DNA of 64,000 nt from Zygnema cylindricum (lineage: Eukaryota > Streptophyta > Zygnematophyceae > Zygnematales > Zygnemataceae), in NCBI GenBank assembly GCA_037447655.1, contig JBBHKE010001790.1, positions 114,612-178,611 of the forward strand. Direction: 5' to 3'. The notes under the pieces were generated by a model that was not told the origin of the DNA, made no database searches, and saw only the letters and a list, made by a program, of their open reading frames with translations. The first letter of the stretch is position 1, and the number at the start of each line of letters is the position of its first letter. Shown piece after piece: positions 37,785 through 48,572 of this stretch. The position numbers and the translations under genes were made by a program.

Positions 37785-37882
37785 ACCACAAACAAAAAGG
37801 TGACCCAATCGAGATTTAATCCTAGGTCCTACGACGTACACACATAGCCCTACGCCTTATCCGCTGAGTTGTAGACGAAATG
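37785..37882 (-). other. tRNA-like sequence, possible SINE head or tRNA pseudogene
   Basis: On the minus strand 'tacaactcagcggataaggc' resembles a pol III A box/D-arm and 'ggattaaatctc' a degraded B box/T-arm, about 40 bases apart as in a tRNA. The acceptor stem does not pair well, so it is not called a functional tRNA. A tRNA-derived SINE is the likelier origin. Confidence 0.35.
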
Positions 37883-38151
37883 TCGATAATATTGGGTTTG
37901 ATAGGTAAATAAACTGTTAGACAACGTTCGATGAAAAGGTGAACATGGAACCAACGGAATACAACGGCCGCAAAAAACATTCCGCGCGCCATCTTAATTG
38001 AGCGGACGACGTTTCAGAAGCGGACAACTTACGTGAGAGCCGACAGCCTAGAATGGCCCTTTTGGCGGCTTCCTCCAAAATAGCCACAAAGTGACACGTG
38101 GCACGTCACCAGAGATCGACGGAGCAAGACAAGACAGATCCATAGCGTTGG

Positions 38152-38421
38152 GCATGGAATATACACCATCTTTGGTGGTGCCGTACATATGCCGCACAAT
38201 TTATGTGGCGGCTAGTAAATTTTGTACATACATTTACTGTCCTCTCATTGGCTAAGGGTTTAGTTAGCAGACTCTAAGAGGTTGTAGCATGGAATATACA
38301 CCATCTTTGGTGGTGCCGTACATATGCCGCACAATTTATGTGGAGCTAGTAAATTTTGTACATACATTTACAGTCCTTTCATTGGCTAAGGGTTTAGTTA
38401 GCAGACTCTAAAAGGTTGTAG
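38152..38421. repeat. Tandem duplication, 135-bp unit
   Basis: The unit starting 'gcatggaatatacaccatct' at 38152 recurs at 38287, nearly identical, each containing 'gtgccgtacatatgccgcac'. It is non-coding, and a recent local duplication. Confidence 0.95.
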
Positions 38422-39533
38422 TTTTGACAGACTATTTTCGAAATCCTCTCTTCTAGAGGCCATTTGTATAAATCCGATGTTGTTATTTACTACTCAGAGG
38501 AGCAAATTCAGTGATTCTTTTTGCATTCGGCTTATTCTGAACTTGAAAAACAATCAAAATTCGTGTATGTTTTTAGTACACGAGATAGATGTTACCTAAT
38601 GTTGTTGAAGAACGACACAAAAAAAAACTGTTCATTATCATATATTATTGTATAATTGTAGTACATTATGATCAAATTTCTTAAATAATAACATATTTAT
38701 TATATTTATCGCAACAAAATGAGAAGATGTTCTCTAATATGCACAAGTGTATATCTAGGTTCCAAATGAATGCCTTAAACATTACCTATCTTATGAATAA
38801 CACGTAATTTTTTTATGTTGTTAAATTGAAACACATGGTTTACCTTTGTTGCTCGAAGATGATACGTGCATAACCTCTCCTAAACAATGATATATGTTAT
38901 CTATGTTGTTGAATAATGACACATCCTAACATATGTAGTTAGAGAATTACACATACATTATTTGTAGTTAAAGAATGCACACATATGCATGGACGGTTGA
39001 AAATTAAGAGTGAAATATACCCTTGCCAAACTTAAAATACTATATGACTGATACATGCCATTGAAATTGAAAACATAAAACAACACCCAGTCAAATATAA
39101 CATTGCAAATAAAAGCGCTATGATTCTATATAACTACAACGATTACTTAGAATTATATGGGGAGTAAAAAAACTATTGTAACATTGAGTCCCAACATCTT
39201 TATGCATGCAGTAAGCAACCAAATATTTTTTTATGATTGAGAAACCTAAAACCATGTAAAGACCAATGCAAGTCCAAAATTATCTCAAAAATTAAAGAAA
39301 ACGCAAAATCTTTTTGAACACTTTGACGCAACCCAGAGTCATATTAAAACTGAACCAAGCAAAAATATTTATAAAATCGAATCCCAACTCTTTTCAAGAT
39401 TGACGAAAGTCTCCCAAAAACGAAGAGTTGTAAATTACAAAAACCCCAACATTCTCTACGATGTTTCCATAAGTGATGAATGGAGCCAAACACAGAGCTA
39501 ATGTCAATCCACTTAACATTTAATTGTAACCAT
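38422..39533. other. Non-coding flank 3' of the mosaic lectin gene
   Basis: AT-rich sequence with no transposon motif or kinase domain. The word 'gaatgacacatac' and relatives recur between 38580 and 38960. The 3' UTR of the lectin gene should lie in its right part. Confidence 0.45.
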
Positions 39534-40345
39534 TCAAGTATCCCAGTAGCTTGTAAAATTCCACTGGCGGACCTCGTGATTGTCTCTATTTGTGTTTGTC
39601 GATGCTGTGAAACCAATATATGCCGAACTCACTTGACCGCAAGTATCACATTCGGATGGTCGTAACAAATCACAAATTGAACGTGTGTATTCGATCCATG
39701 GGTTAATAGGCTTTTGCTTGGAAACAGTAAAATAGACTTTCCAAACGTTCAACAATCCGTTGTAATCCACCCATGCGTTTACTGTTTTGTTGACTTTATT
39801 GAGAGTTGGAACCATTTTTGCAGAAATCGAATTTGAAACAAATCCTTCACGAAAAGCAATGTTAGGTTTAAGGGGTTCACCAACATTCGAGAATGTGTCA
39901 AACACAATAGCAAAACTCCCTACTTTCGGGATTTCATCATAAGTGTATCCGAGAGTCGCTGAGGATCCGATACCAAAAGCTTTTAAATTAGCGTTAGATG
40001 CAAGAAGAATAAAAGCGAGTCCGTCTCCTCTTGTAGTCCCGTCACTGCGAATCCTGAAACTGAATGTTGTTGTGAAAGAAGCTCCTTGACAAGTTCCTCC
40101 AGTATTCACACGCAAAATTTCAATTGGAGAGTGATGCAATGCTTGTCCATGTTCCATGGGCAACGACGAAGTTAGACGAATCCATGGAGCCCAAATTTTT
40201 GCACTATTTAAGAAAATTATTCGCGAGGACTTCTCAAACGACTTGTAGGTGATGTTGACTGGAGTCTTAGTTATTACTGGGGGAGGAGGAGGGTGTGAAG
40301 GACGAGGAGGTATCCCTTTACGCGGTGGTGGAGGAGAAATTGTCG
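39534..40345 (-). CDS. Mosaic lectin last exon: Pro-rich linker and legume-type lectin domain
   Basis: The acceptor is 'tttttatcag'. The exon begins with ISPPPPRKGIPPRPSHPPPP, then an L-type lectin beta-sandwich: SFTTTFSFRIRSDG, GDGLAFILL, SFAIVFDTFSN, NAWVDYNGLL and the C-terminal GFTAS...WNFTSY. In legume lectins the metal site is an E-x-D pair in VEFDT; here Val stands where Glu is expected (IVFDT), so metal binding may be altered. The TGA follows directly after SYWDT with no donor before it, so this is a true terminus or an early truncation of a receptor. Confidence 0.85.
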
Positions 40346-43300
40346 CTGATAAAAATAATAGGCATTATATTCTTAAGTTGGTTAGATACTCTCTTTCATA
40401 AGATGCAAAAAATTACATGATCCACAGGTTGGTATTTTAGATTTATTTTGGCATTTTAGGGATTTTGAGGTTGTTCATCAAAAGATTCTCGTTCTTTATT
40501 GGATTCAAGATGAGTAAAAACTTGGTAAAAGAAAAAAAAAACAGTGTAGAGCATTAATAAAGATAACATCAATTTGAATACTCCCACCAATAGACGGGAG
40601 CTATTATGGGGATTAAAGGATACATACTGATATTTATGAGAAATTCGTGAGTTATTAGATGTAAGTGGCCAGTTTTTATGTATAAATTTTACAGGGCTTA
40701 AATATTAATGTTCATTAGTGATATTAAGCATGAAAGACGTGGTATTCATGAATTAAATAATGGTATCACTTTGTAAAACCTCGCTATTCTGACTTGTTAT
40801 GGAGCATAGAGATGCTGGAAAAAGTTTTAAACTGACAATGCCAAGCCAAGGGTTGGAAAATTAATGAGAGCTATATATTTTGTTACAAGTGAAATTTTCA
40901 CTAATTTCCTGAATATCTACATTTCACATTGTTATTCAAAAAAATTCTGCATAAAAAGTGGTCATTACAAAGAAAAAACAGGATACTTAGAAGCAAAAAT
41001 GTGTACCTTTTCGAAGAACTCGCACTTCACTAAGATGTAACCACTGGCCGGTTAGCAAAACCACCCACACGTATCTGCCAACGCGATTACACTCTTTGAC
41101 AAACGGAAATCCGTAAGAACCACTATTATAGTCAAAATATGCCCCGGGATTGCACTCGGATCCATTCGTATTGTAGGAAACGCTCGAGTTGGTGATATGC
41201 ACCTGGACACCTGTCATGCGCAACCAACATTCGCTACACGGAACACCAAACAAACAGCAAATGCGGTTGTATAGTTCCACTTTACCAACCATATACGTGT
41301 CCAGTAAATCCACTTTCCACCAATTAACCGGATAAGGTTCAGTGCAAAACCACCTCCCCCAACTGGAGCCGTCGTTTCCATAATAACTCTCGTCCATCAG
41401 ACCGTCTAAGTCCCAAAAGGTGCTACTCAATCCAGTGGGTTTCTTGAAGGCTAAGTTCTCTGCAAGAACAGAGGATTCAAAAAACACTTACACGAGATGT
41501 CAAAAAATATCGTTACAATCATTATAGTTTCCAATTAGACGATGACGCTGCTTTAATACTACCATGCTTTGAATTCTTTTCTTATGAAGGCCACATCATA
41601 CGCTAAAAAAAATACAATGACGAAATATTACTGCACATTTGAGTACTTTTGTTTTTATATGATGAGTTAGGAAACTCTATTTTCTTAGGGTGTGTGTAAC
41701 TAGTTTCTGTTATATTACGTAAGCAGGTCACACCATTTATCAGACGCAGCTCGGTAAATTTTATTACGTATTCATTGCTACATTTAATTTAGTATGGATA
41801 AATAGCATAATGCATGAGAACTATAGAGCATCTTGGCTTCGCTGGCTTTTAACAGTATTTCATAAATTCATCAACCAAAGGGTTTCTCTCCGCCCGCCAC
41901 TCTATTCGGAAAAATATTTACCTGCTCACCTAGAACTGTGTTCTCTAAGAGAGGCCCTCGACCAATAAAATCACAATAACCAAGAATCAAGACAGAAAAT
42001 TTATCACTGTGAACTGGATTATATCGACGAAAAGAAATTCGGATAAATTTACTGGAATGAAAAAAATTTAAGGTCCATACAGAAAATAGTGGTTAAAAAG
42101 ACCAAATCTCCGCGTGTTGGAAAAGATTATTTTTGTTTGCTTTAAGTATGGCCAGAAAAGGAAAAATTGGATAAAGACAATCGACAAAAAAAAAAGGGGC
42201 CAAAAATACTATCGATCAAAATGGCGATGGTACGATATGTTTTCTCTCGCCTCTGTGGAAACTTTCAAGACCGTACAATTTTTATTCAAATTTTAAATCC
42301 GTACAATGCCGATACGTGGACGTCTCGGAGTGATGAAATTCACATTAAAATGAAATCTGGACGACTAAGGAAAAATGTTTTAATGTATAGATTCGTTCAA
42401 TCCACTTGAATATTTGTTTTTTAGTGAATTCGTACTGATATAGAAACGCGATAAAAATCATTGGGAAAAAGGTTTGACATAAAAGAGGATTTCCGTGAGG
42501 CTCTCCTGTTTGGTTTGGATTAAGCATATTGGTCTCTAGGTCCATCCGGAAAATGGAAATGCGTATGCTCAAGTATCGATTCTAAATCCCAAAGGGGGCG
42601 GCCAATTAGACTATTTAGTGTTTAGGTAACTATATGGTCGTTATTTAGGATTCTTCCAATCATGACAAAACCAGTATAATTATTGGCCAATAAGGCCAGA
42701 CTAGTATAATTTCCTTATTAAGGAACAGAACCGATAATTAAAATGAAAGGTTGTAAAAAAGCACACAACCATCACATGATATGATTAGTGATCATATACA
42801 GACAGACACTTCACAAAAATACCTACGTGGATATAAAAAAACGATAAAGCAGAACAATGCTTTTGCAAGGAATCTTCAAATTTACCAACACAATTCTCAT
42901 CAGTTTATGCTCCTATAGTCGGCAAACATCTTGACAGCTACAAAAATTGAGTTAAACTAGAGACTCAAGAAAACTTGATAGCTTCATACATATTTTGATC
43001 TTAAGAACTCTTAGGTATATAGGAATTGCGTTGGTAATTGAATTACACTTTGAAAAGTCTTTGGAAATTTTTGACCGAAGAAACTTTAATTATACAAGCA
43101 TTGAGTTGTCGTCGAGAATATATACAGGATAATTGGTTCTTATAGACGATTTTCTGGGTACCACTCTTACAGTTTGAAAACTTAAGTTTGTGACTGAGTT
43201 TCAACTTGAAATCATTCTAAAAACTCTGAAGATGAATTTTTTTTTAATCGACAAGTAAGATGTCAACCAGAATTAATGCATACTTGTTAAAGGTTGTGGT

Positions 43301-46300
43301 TAAGTTTGTGAGTACCTCCACCGAAGCCTGTTGTCGCTTCGCCCGGGGTGACATTTGTCCCCACAGAAGTCTTTAACCAACATTTTTTAGTTCCCAAGAA
43401 AAACGTAAAAGCCCCACAAGCCAATACTTGGTTACAAAGAGCACAACACGCTTCCGCAGATGAAGTATCGACTCCAGCATAGCCTATGATGTCGTTCCCA
43501 TTTATCACCCAACCATATTGCAAGGTACACAATGGTGACGGTGGAGGTGGAGGAGAAGGGGGTGAAGGTGGAGAAGGAGGTGAAGGTGGAGGAGAAGGTG
43601 AAGTTGGAGGAGGTGGGCGAGGTGGACCGGTGTTTCCTGCATGTACATGCTTGCCAAATGTGAAACGCATGAATTTTAATGAGAAGTGATTTCCACTGTT
43701 CTTCATTAACTTTACTAATGTTAGTCAAGGGGAGTGAATTGCAAATCGATGTGGGAATCACAGTTGGAGGAGGAGTTGGTGCTATGGGTGAAACCGGAAT
43801 TTTTGCATTTGTTGTAGAAAAAAGATAGATGAAAAATCAAATAAGTAAATAAATAAATCTTACAGAGTTAGGAAAATTGTTGAATTGGAATCACGGTTGT
43901 TTGTAGTTAGTTTTTAGTTGTTATCCCATTTGTTATAGCAAGGTGTAATATAGTATGGGAATAAAGAGGATATGCGCAATGTGTGGAACTGGAATTTTCC
44001 CCTTTCGTATGTTTTTGGAAAAGTGAATAACTCATTGGATTTTCAGAAATCAGTGTTTAGTACAATGTTGAGGACTATGAAAACGTTTTCCTTTATTATT
44101 CACGCGCTTGTGTAGTGCAATCTGACGTGGGAGTTGCAGCAAGAGAAGGAGATAGTTCGATGGGGCGACTGAGAATTCTGCATTTTATGCGGGACAAAAT
44201 ACGAAATTCTCGAGATGAGAAATTAAACTCTAGTACACGATAACCATTTATTATTTTGCAATTATTATTGAATGATGTTTTTGTATTAATCTTCTTCTAG
44301 ATGAATAGTTTTACAAGGATTAGATTGAGGCAAAAAAAAGTTGTGAAGTGGCAAAAATATTAACATCGTTACTTCGTAGCACTGTATCAAAGTGTACAGG
44401 GCCATCAAAAGAAACTAACAATTCAGTACAGTGACATATTAATTTTTAAGTTTTTCATCAATCGCAAAGTTGTTAATTCTGGGATTTTACTTCCGAGTCA
44501 ATGATAACACCTTCATTTGGTGATTCTAAAAAATATGGTGCATATTCAGTTGCAGCCCCTCATTCGCAAAAATCGGTGAATATTCTTTTCTATATTAGGG
44601 GGGTTCCCTTTTGCGGACAAAAAAACGGTAACAATGAACCTTTTAGGATTTTCCAAAACAAAAACCCCAATTACATATTATTTTTTGGGTTTCTTGATGT
44701 TAGACAAGCCTACCAAAATGTGAATGTGTACAGAAATGTAGTCAAAGTAACAAACAACAACAAAGTACCATCGGATCATATGCCAAAATGATGTTTGAAT
44801 AAGGCAACAAGTGGAAAAAGGTTATAAACTGTCCTGCTATGCACGTTGCAACAGTAGAAGTAGAGTAAAAAGCAAAAGTGCTCCCTACCGTATTTGTTCC
44901 TCATACCTACGTCATGCCTTCGGTTCTTCTAAATATGCTTTCCGCCTACTGTCAAGCCGTTTTGTGCATTAGAGCAGTACAACTATTACAAATTATTCAA
45001 AAAGCAAAGGAGATTGAGAGCGACCCCTTACCAAGACGCACATAAAAAAAAAAGCCGACGGCAATGCTGTGGAAATGAAAAGGAGTAGAGGCTGCTATTT
45101 TGTCCTTCTTACAACTGCATGTGTTTAACAATGATATTTATTACACTGGCTTTCGCGGAGCGTAGCACTGTAGATTCATAATCGAGGAATGTCCAAGGTA
45201 TGTATGACAAAGGCGTATAACTATGTACTTTATTAAAGACTTCATGTAAATGAGTGTCTTTGGACTCTGTTGTGTCGTTCAAACAAAATCAAATCCTACC
45301 TCTATGGTCTTCCTTAAACGTTGTCTTTCTTGAAAATTTATTTTTCCATCTCGTTTTCCCAAAATTTATTAGCCCTTTTGGCGTTAGCACCTTTTTGTGT
45401 TTCTTCACATCTCAGGCAGCCATTTGTTCTTTTCCCTCCCTCTACTTTAGTTCCCCTCTTACCTTTACTTAATACTAGATTTTTACTTGTCAATGTCGAC
45501 TAAATATTATATTAAAAAATAAAAATTGGCACTATCATCATACTGGCAAACTTGGGAAACAAATGGGTTTTTTCATTTCCAAAATATTCCCGTCCGGGTA
45601 TTCCCAAATCGTGAATACTCTACTATCAAATCTGGTAACTATGTTTTTTGGGATTGAATTTTAGCTGCCAGCGACTTGGCATTTATTAAGTCCAATCTCA
45701 TCTCTTAAGAAGTGGGCCTTTTTAGGCATTTTAAACTAGTTCTTGACTTATATTACAAAATATTTTCGTGTTGTACACTATCGGCTGTTTGAAATGCAGA
45801 GGAATAAGAGATTTTAGCCCAAAACATGTCTATCAATTTTAATGTCTCATGAAGGATACAACATATTTCAGGGTATAAGTATATCGTCATATACATAAAT
45901 AATATCCAAGGAAAGCTACTTTATTATTGTAGATATCTCCCATTAGAGTTAATGCACATTTTAAAGACAACTATATTGTAATACGCATAACATATAAGCA
46001 AGAGAAGGTGAAATAGACGTACGGATGCAAGTGTACTCGTTTTCGTCGTTGATATATCCGTCATAGCATTCGCATGTATATGTCATCCCGTTCACTCTAA
46101 TTTTACACTTTCCATTTCCCCCACACGATCCTCTTTCCTGACTTGCATTGCAGAATTGTTTGCATTCGTTTCCACTTCGCTGTTTTGCAAAAGGACATCC
46201 AGATGGAATTTCTGTGGATTTGAAACAGTTCTTTTCCAGTTCGTCACATTGAGGATGTCCATTTGATGTAGTGACCAATCCCGTGAGATAGTTTGATGAG

Positions 46301-46380
46301 ATATTGCTGGAACATGATGACAAAAGTACCGAGAAGAACAGTAAAGAAGTTAAGAAACGCAAGAAAATTATGTCAGACAT
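39534..46380 (-). CDS. Secreted mosaic lectin: EGF, PAN, F5/8C (fucolectin type), legume-type lectin
   Basis: Exons, in transcript order: 46380-46023, 43636-43316, 41459-41007 and 40345-39534. A possible extra 66-nt exon lies at 43781-43716. All junctions are phase 1 and the join is open throughout, giving about 647 aa (669 with the small exon). Domains: signal peptide (1-23), Cys-rich/EGF (45-118), Pro-rich linker, PAN/apple (about 150-225), F5/8C of the eel-fucolectin/tachylectin-4 type (about 227-377), Pro-rich linker, legume-type lectin (about 410-640), stop. No transmembrane or kinase segment follows, so the product is probably secreted to the wall or apoplast as a glycan-binding protein. 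EGF followed by PAN is known from G-type lectin receptor kinases, but joining them to two further unrelated lectin folds is not an arrangement I recognise. Exons between those seen may be missed in the long introns. Confidence 0.75.
40346..41006. other. Intron of mosaic lectin gene
   Basis: AT-rich intron of 661 bases between the F5/8C and lectin exons. No additional exon or repeat was recognised. Confidence 0.6.
41007..41459 (-). CDS. Mosaic lectin exon: F5/8 type C (fucolectin-related) domain
   Basis: The acceptor is 'gttcttgcag' and the donor is AAA G|gtacac; the exon is 453 nt. Family landmarks are ENLAFKKPTGLSS at the start, NWWKVDLLDTYMVGKVELYN in the middle, CWLRMTGVQVHI, and the closing GRYVWVVLLTGQWLHLSEV. 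This matches the FTP subgroup (eel fucolectin, tachylectin-4, pentraxin-1), which binds fucose in animals. I cannot verify the sugar-binding His/Arg set. The exon encodes exactly one domain. Confidence 0.85.
41460..43315. other. Intron of mosaic lectin gene
   Basis: An AT-rich intron of 1.86 kb. No transposon motif or exon was recognised. Confidence 0.6.
43316..43636 (-). CDS. Mosaic lectin exon: Pro-rich linker and PAN/apple domain
   Basis: The acceptor is 'tacatgcag' and the donor is GGA G|gtactc. It starts with NTGPPRPPPP and a (PPS)n linker of about 25 residues, then a PAN domain: CTLQYGWVI, EACCALCNQV, LACGAFTF and KKCWLK give the usual spaced cysteines. PAN domains bind protein or carbohydrate ligands extracellularly. 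On the plus strand the linker reads as a Gly-rich open frame, which is an artefact. Confidence 0.8.
43716..43781 (-). CDS. Candidate 66-nt linker exon
   Basis: Acceptor 'ttcacccatag' and donor 'gtaaag' enclose 66 nt encoding a Pro-rich peptide (PTPPPTVIPTSICNS and a few more residues). Both boundaries are phase 1, so inclusion or skipping keeps the frame. It would lengthen the linker before the PAN domain. It is supported only by splice-site and composition logic. Confidence 0.4.
43782..46022. other. Intron of mosaic lectin gene
   Basis: A long intron between the EGF exon and the PAN linker. The plus-strand 97-codon frame at 44501-44791 shows no domain. A further small symmetric exon could hide here. 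Confidence 0.5.
46023..46380 (-). CDS. Mosaic lectin exon 1: signal peptide and EGF domain
   Basis: It opens at ATG 46380 with MSDIIFLRFLTSLLFFSVLL, a typical secretory signal (short N-region, Leu/Phe-rich core, SSCSS cleavage region). A Cys-rich stretch follows, then an EGF module with GSCGGNGKC and CECYDGY around residues 73-118. It ends at ATC C|gtacgt, a phase-1 donor. The upstream frame stays open for a while, but the signal peptide makes this start convincing. Confidence 0.8.
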
Positions 46381-48500
46381 CGAAACCTGACGAGTTTGAC
46401 TTGGAAAACTATGGAGGCAAGAAAATCGTTTTCTGTTTTTTTATCAATTTACGCTCCAGCGGCAACATGAACATTCTAAGATATACGGGTTGATAACAAT
46501 CGAGAAACCTTATTTACTATCGTTAGAAAACAAAAGAATTCTCAAACTTTCATCGGTTAACACTTTATTAGATAAAATTTGAAGATACGACAAATTTGTG
46601 ATTTTTATATAACGAGGGCTGCAGATCCTTCGAGAATAAACACCCAAAAAAAAAATAGGCGATGCCCAAACGTTGATTTTTGTCTTTCAAAAAAGATAAT
46701 ACTCGTTGACACCCAATATGTGTTTGGACCAAGTGGAAGTCTTGTTTCGGAAAAAAGAGTACATAGCCTAGCTCTTGTAATATGTTAACATAAGTAAATA
46801 TCGCAGTTAATTTATAAATTACAATATCGGTCATACAAAACTAACAAGAAACTTAAAAATAACTATCCAATCTTAAATATGACCGCTAATAGTTTGAGAA
46901 TGAAAATTGAATTATCAATAAGGCTCTTGTCCAAAAGAATTAGCGTGTAACCAATCATTTTTAAATAGAATAATTCCTCCCCCCTCCCACCACCCTTTTA
47001 CGCTAAATAAATTTAAACAAAAAACAACAACGACAACTTTGGAGATACTTAGTTTACACAATGGGTTGATGTCCTAAACAGTGAAAGTACAGAAAACCAT
47101 GCATACGATTGTATTTTGAATCTAATAAAAATAGTTCAAGTATCACAAGGACAATGAAGACAAAATTATCCAGCTATAAAAGACCTTAAAAAACAATTGA
47201 GAATCCTAGAAACCCAAAAACAGCCCAAAAAAAATCGTTGGAAATCACAAACTCGATTTCCATCAAAAAAATTAAGGCTTACTAAGAGTGATATCAAATA
47301 CAACTCAACCAAGAAGCGCAATGATAGGTCTGCACCTTTCAAAAATCCTGTTTAGATTAATTAAAATCCTCAAAATACAAATTCTTGAATAGGTCCCGAA
47401 CTTGTGACGCAGGTCATATAAATTGCTTCTCGGCCAATCTCTACAAAGCTCTCAACTTTTCAAGAAACATTGAATTGATTAAACATGAAGCTGAAATTCA
47501 AGTGATAACTGTTACGACACTAGGTAGCTCGGGTGCTACATCATAAAACTAAAAAACTGTATCTTGGAAAATAGTAATTATTAAGTTCCTCTTTGGACAT
47601 TTTCTTTTAAATTTTAAGATAATTATACAGAAATATTGAGCGGTATTACCAATTATTATTTTTTAGTAATTTATCATTTTTTAAAATCATTTAGTGCATT
47701 TGTTTTGGCCTTTTTTAAATTGCTTTTTATCATTTTTACAGTCTTATTTCAATCGTAACCTTTTGTTCAACCTATTTATCATGATAACTAGTAGTGTTAA
47801 GTCCTCATCAAAATCAAAGTCAATGTGTTACGGTTTCGGTAAATCATAACAGCGAGGAGTTCAAAATCCGATATTTATTGGCTTAACAGATAAACATCGA
47901 TATCTCAATAATCGACAGTTGTCACCTGAATTTTTATATCTAAATTAAAGTATTTTAGATGCATGAAATGTACGGAATTTCCAGAATGCACATAATGTAT
48001 ATGTACGGAAAGCAATAATTGTACCGATCCCAATATCGATGTTGCTATACCGTGATTATGGTCGTCGTTACATTGTGTCGATCTGTCGATAATCTAGAAT
48101 CCTAAAAAAGTACTTAATGATTATCGATAAATCCTGTTCAATATGCAACACTAGTAAATAGAAATTCAGAGCTCTCCAAAGACATAAAATACACAATGTT
48201 TGGATTAGGGATAATGGTTTCTAGTTGGGTGGATATACGGATATTCATGCGCCTAAACTGGCGTTCAATCTCCGTACGGTCCTACGGACTATTCTAGTGA
48301 AAAGGAAATAATGTAAAAAATAAAGTAACATGATCATGAAGGGAAAAACAGAAAAACGAAAAAAAAAAAGAGAAATGTTACTTTTAGACACACCATTGTT
48401 TACTTTTTGCATAAACGGAAAGTCAGGACATAATTGTTACATAAAGAGAAAACTTTTATTTCAACATCATAATACTGAAAAATAAGAGATGTATTTGTAC
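46381..48500. other. Region between mosaic lectin and LRR genes
   Basis: No recognised exon. It should contain the promoter of the mosaic lectin gene and the missing 3' end of the LRR gene, which must begin with a phase-2 acceptor. Confidence 0.4.
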
Positions 48501-48572
48501 CAGAGTTCAAGCTTCGTCAAACCGCCGAAGGAAGTTGGAACGTTTCCGCTGAATGAGTTATTGAATAGATGT
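48501..48572 (-). CDS. LRR exon H
   Basis: 72 nt, acceptor 'atgcaacag', donor gtacaa. It encodes HLFNNSFSGNVPTSFGGLTK and LEL. It ends TG|, so the next exon should start with one base completing a Trp or Cys codon. Confidence 0.85.

Noticed and set aside
39344-39616. A 90-codon minus-strand frame overlapping the end of the lectin exon, considered as a kinase or membrane exon
   Set aside because: It is in another frame from the lectin, has no hydrophobic segment or kinase motif, and there is no donor before the lectin stop.
43486-43689. A Gly-rich plus-strand protein
   Set aside because: It is antisense to the Pro-rich linker of the mosaic lectin gene.
46023-48572. Direct splicing of LRR exon H to the EGF exon
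   Set aside because: Exon H ends in phase 2. The acceptor-like 'ctcgtcag' before the EGF start gives a stop in that phase, and the EGF exon has its own ATG and signal peptide.
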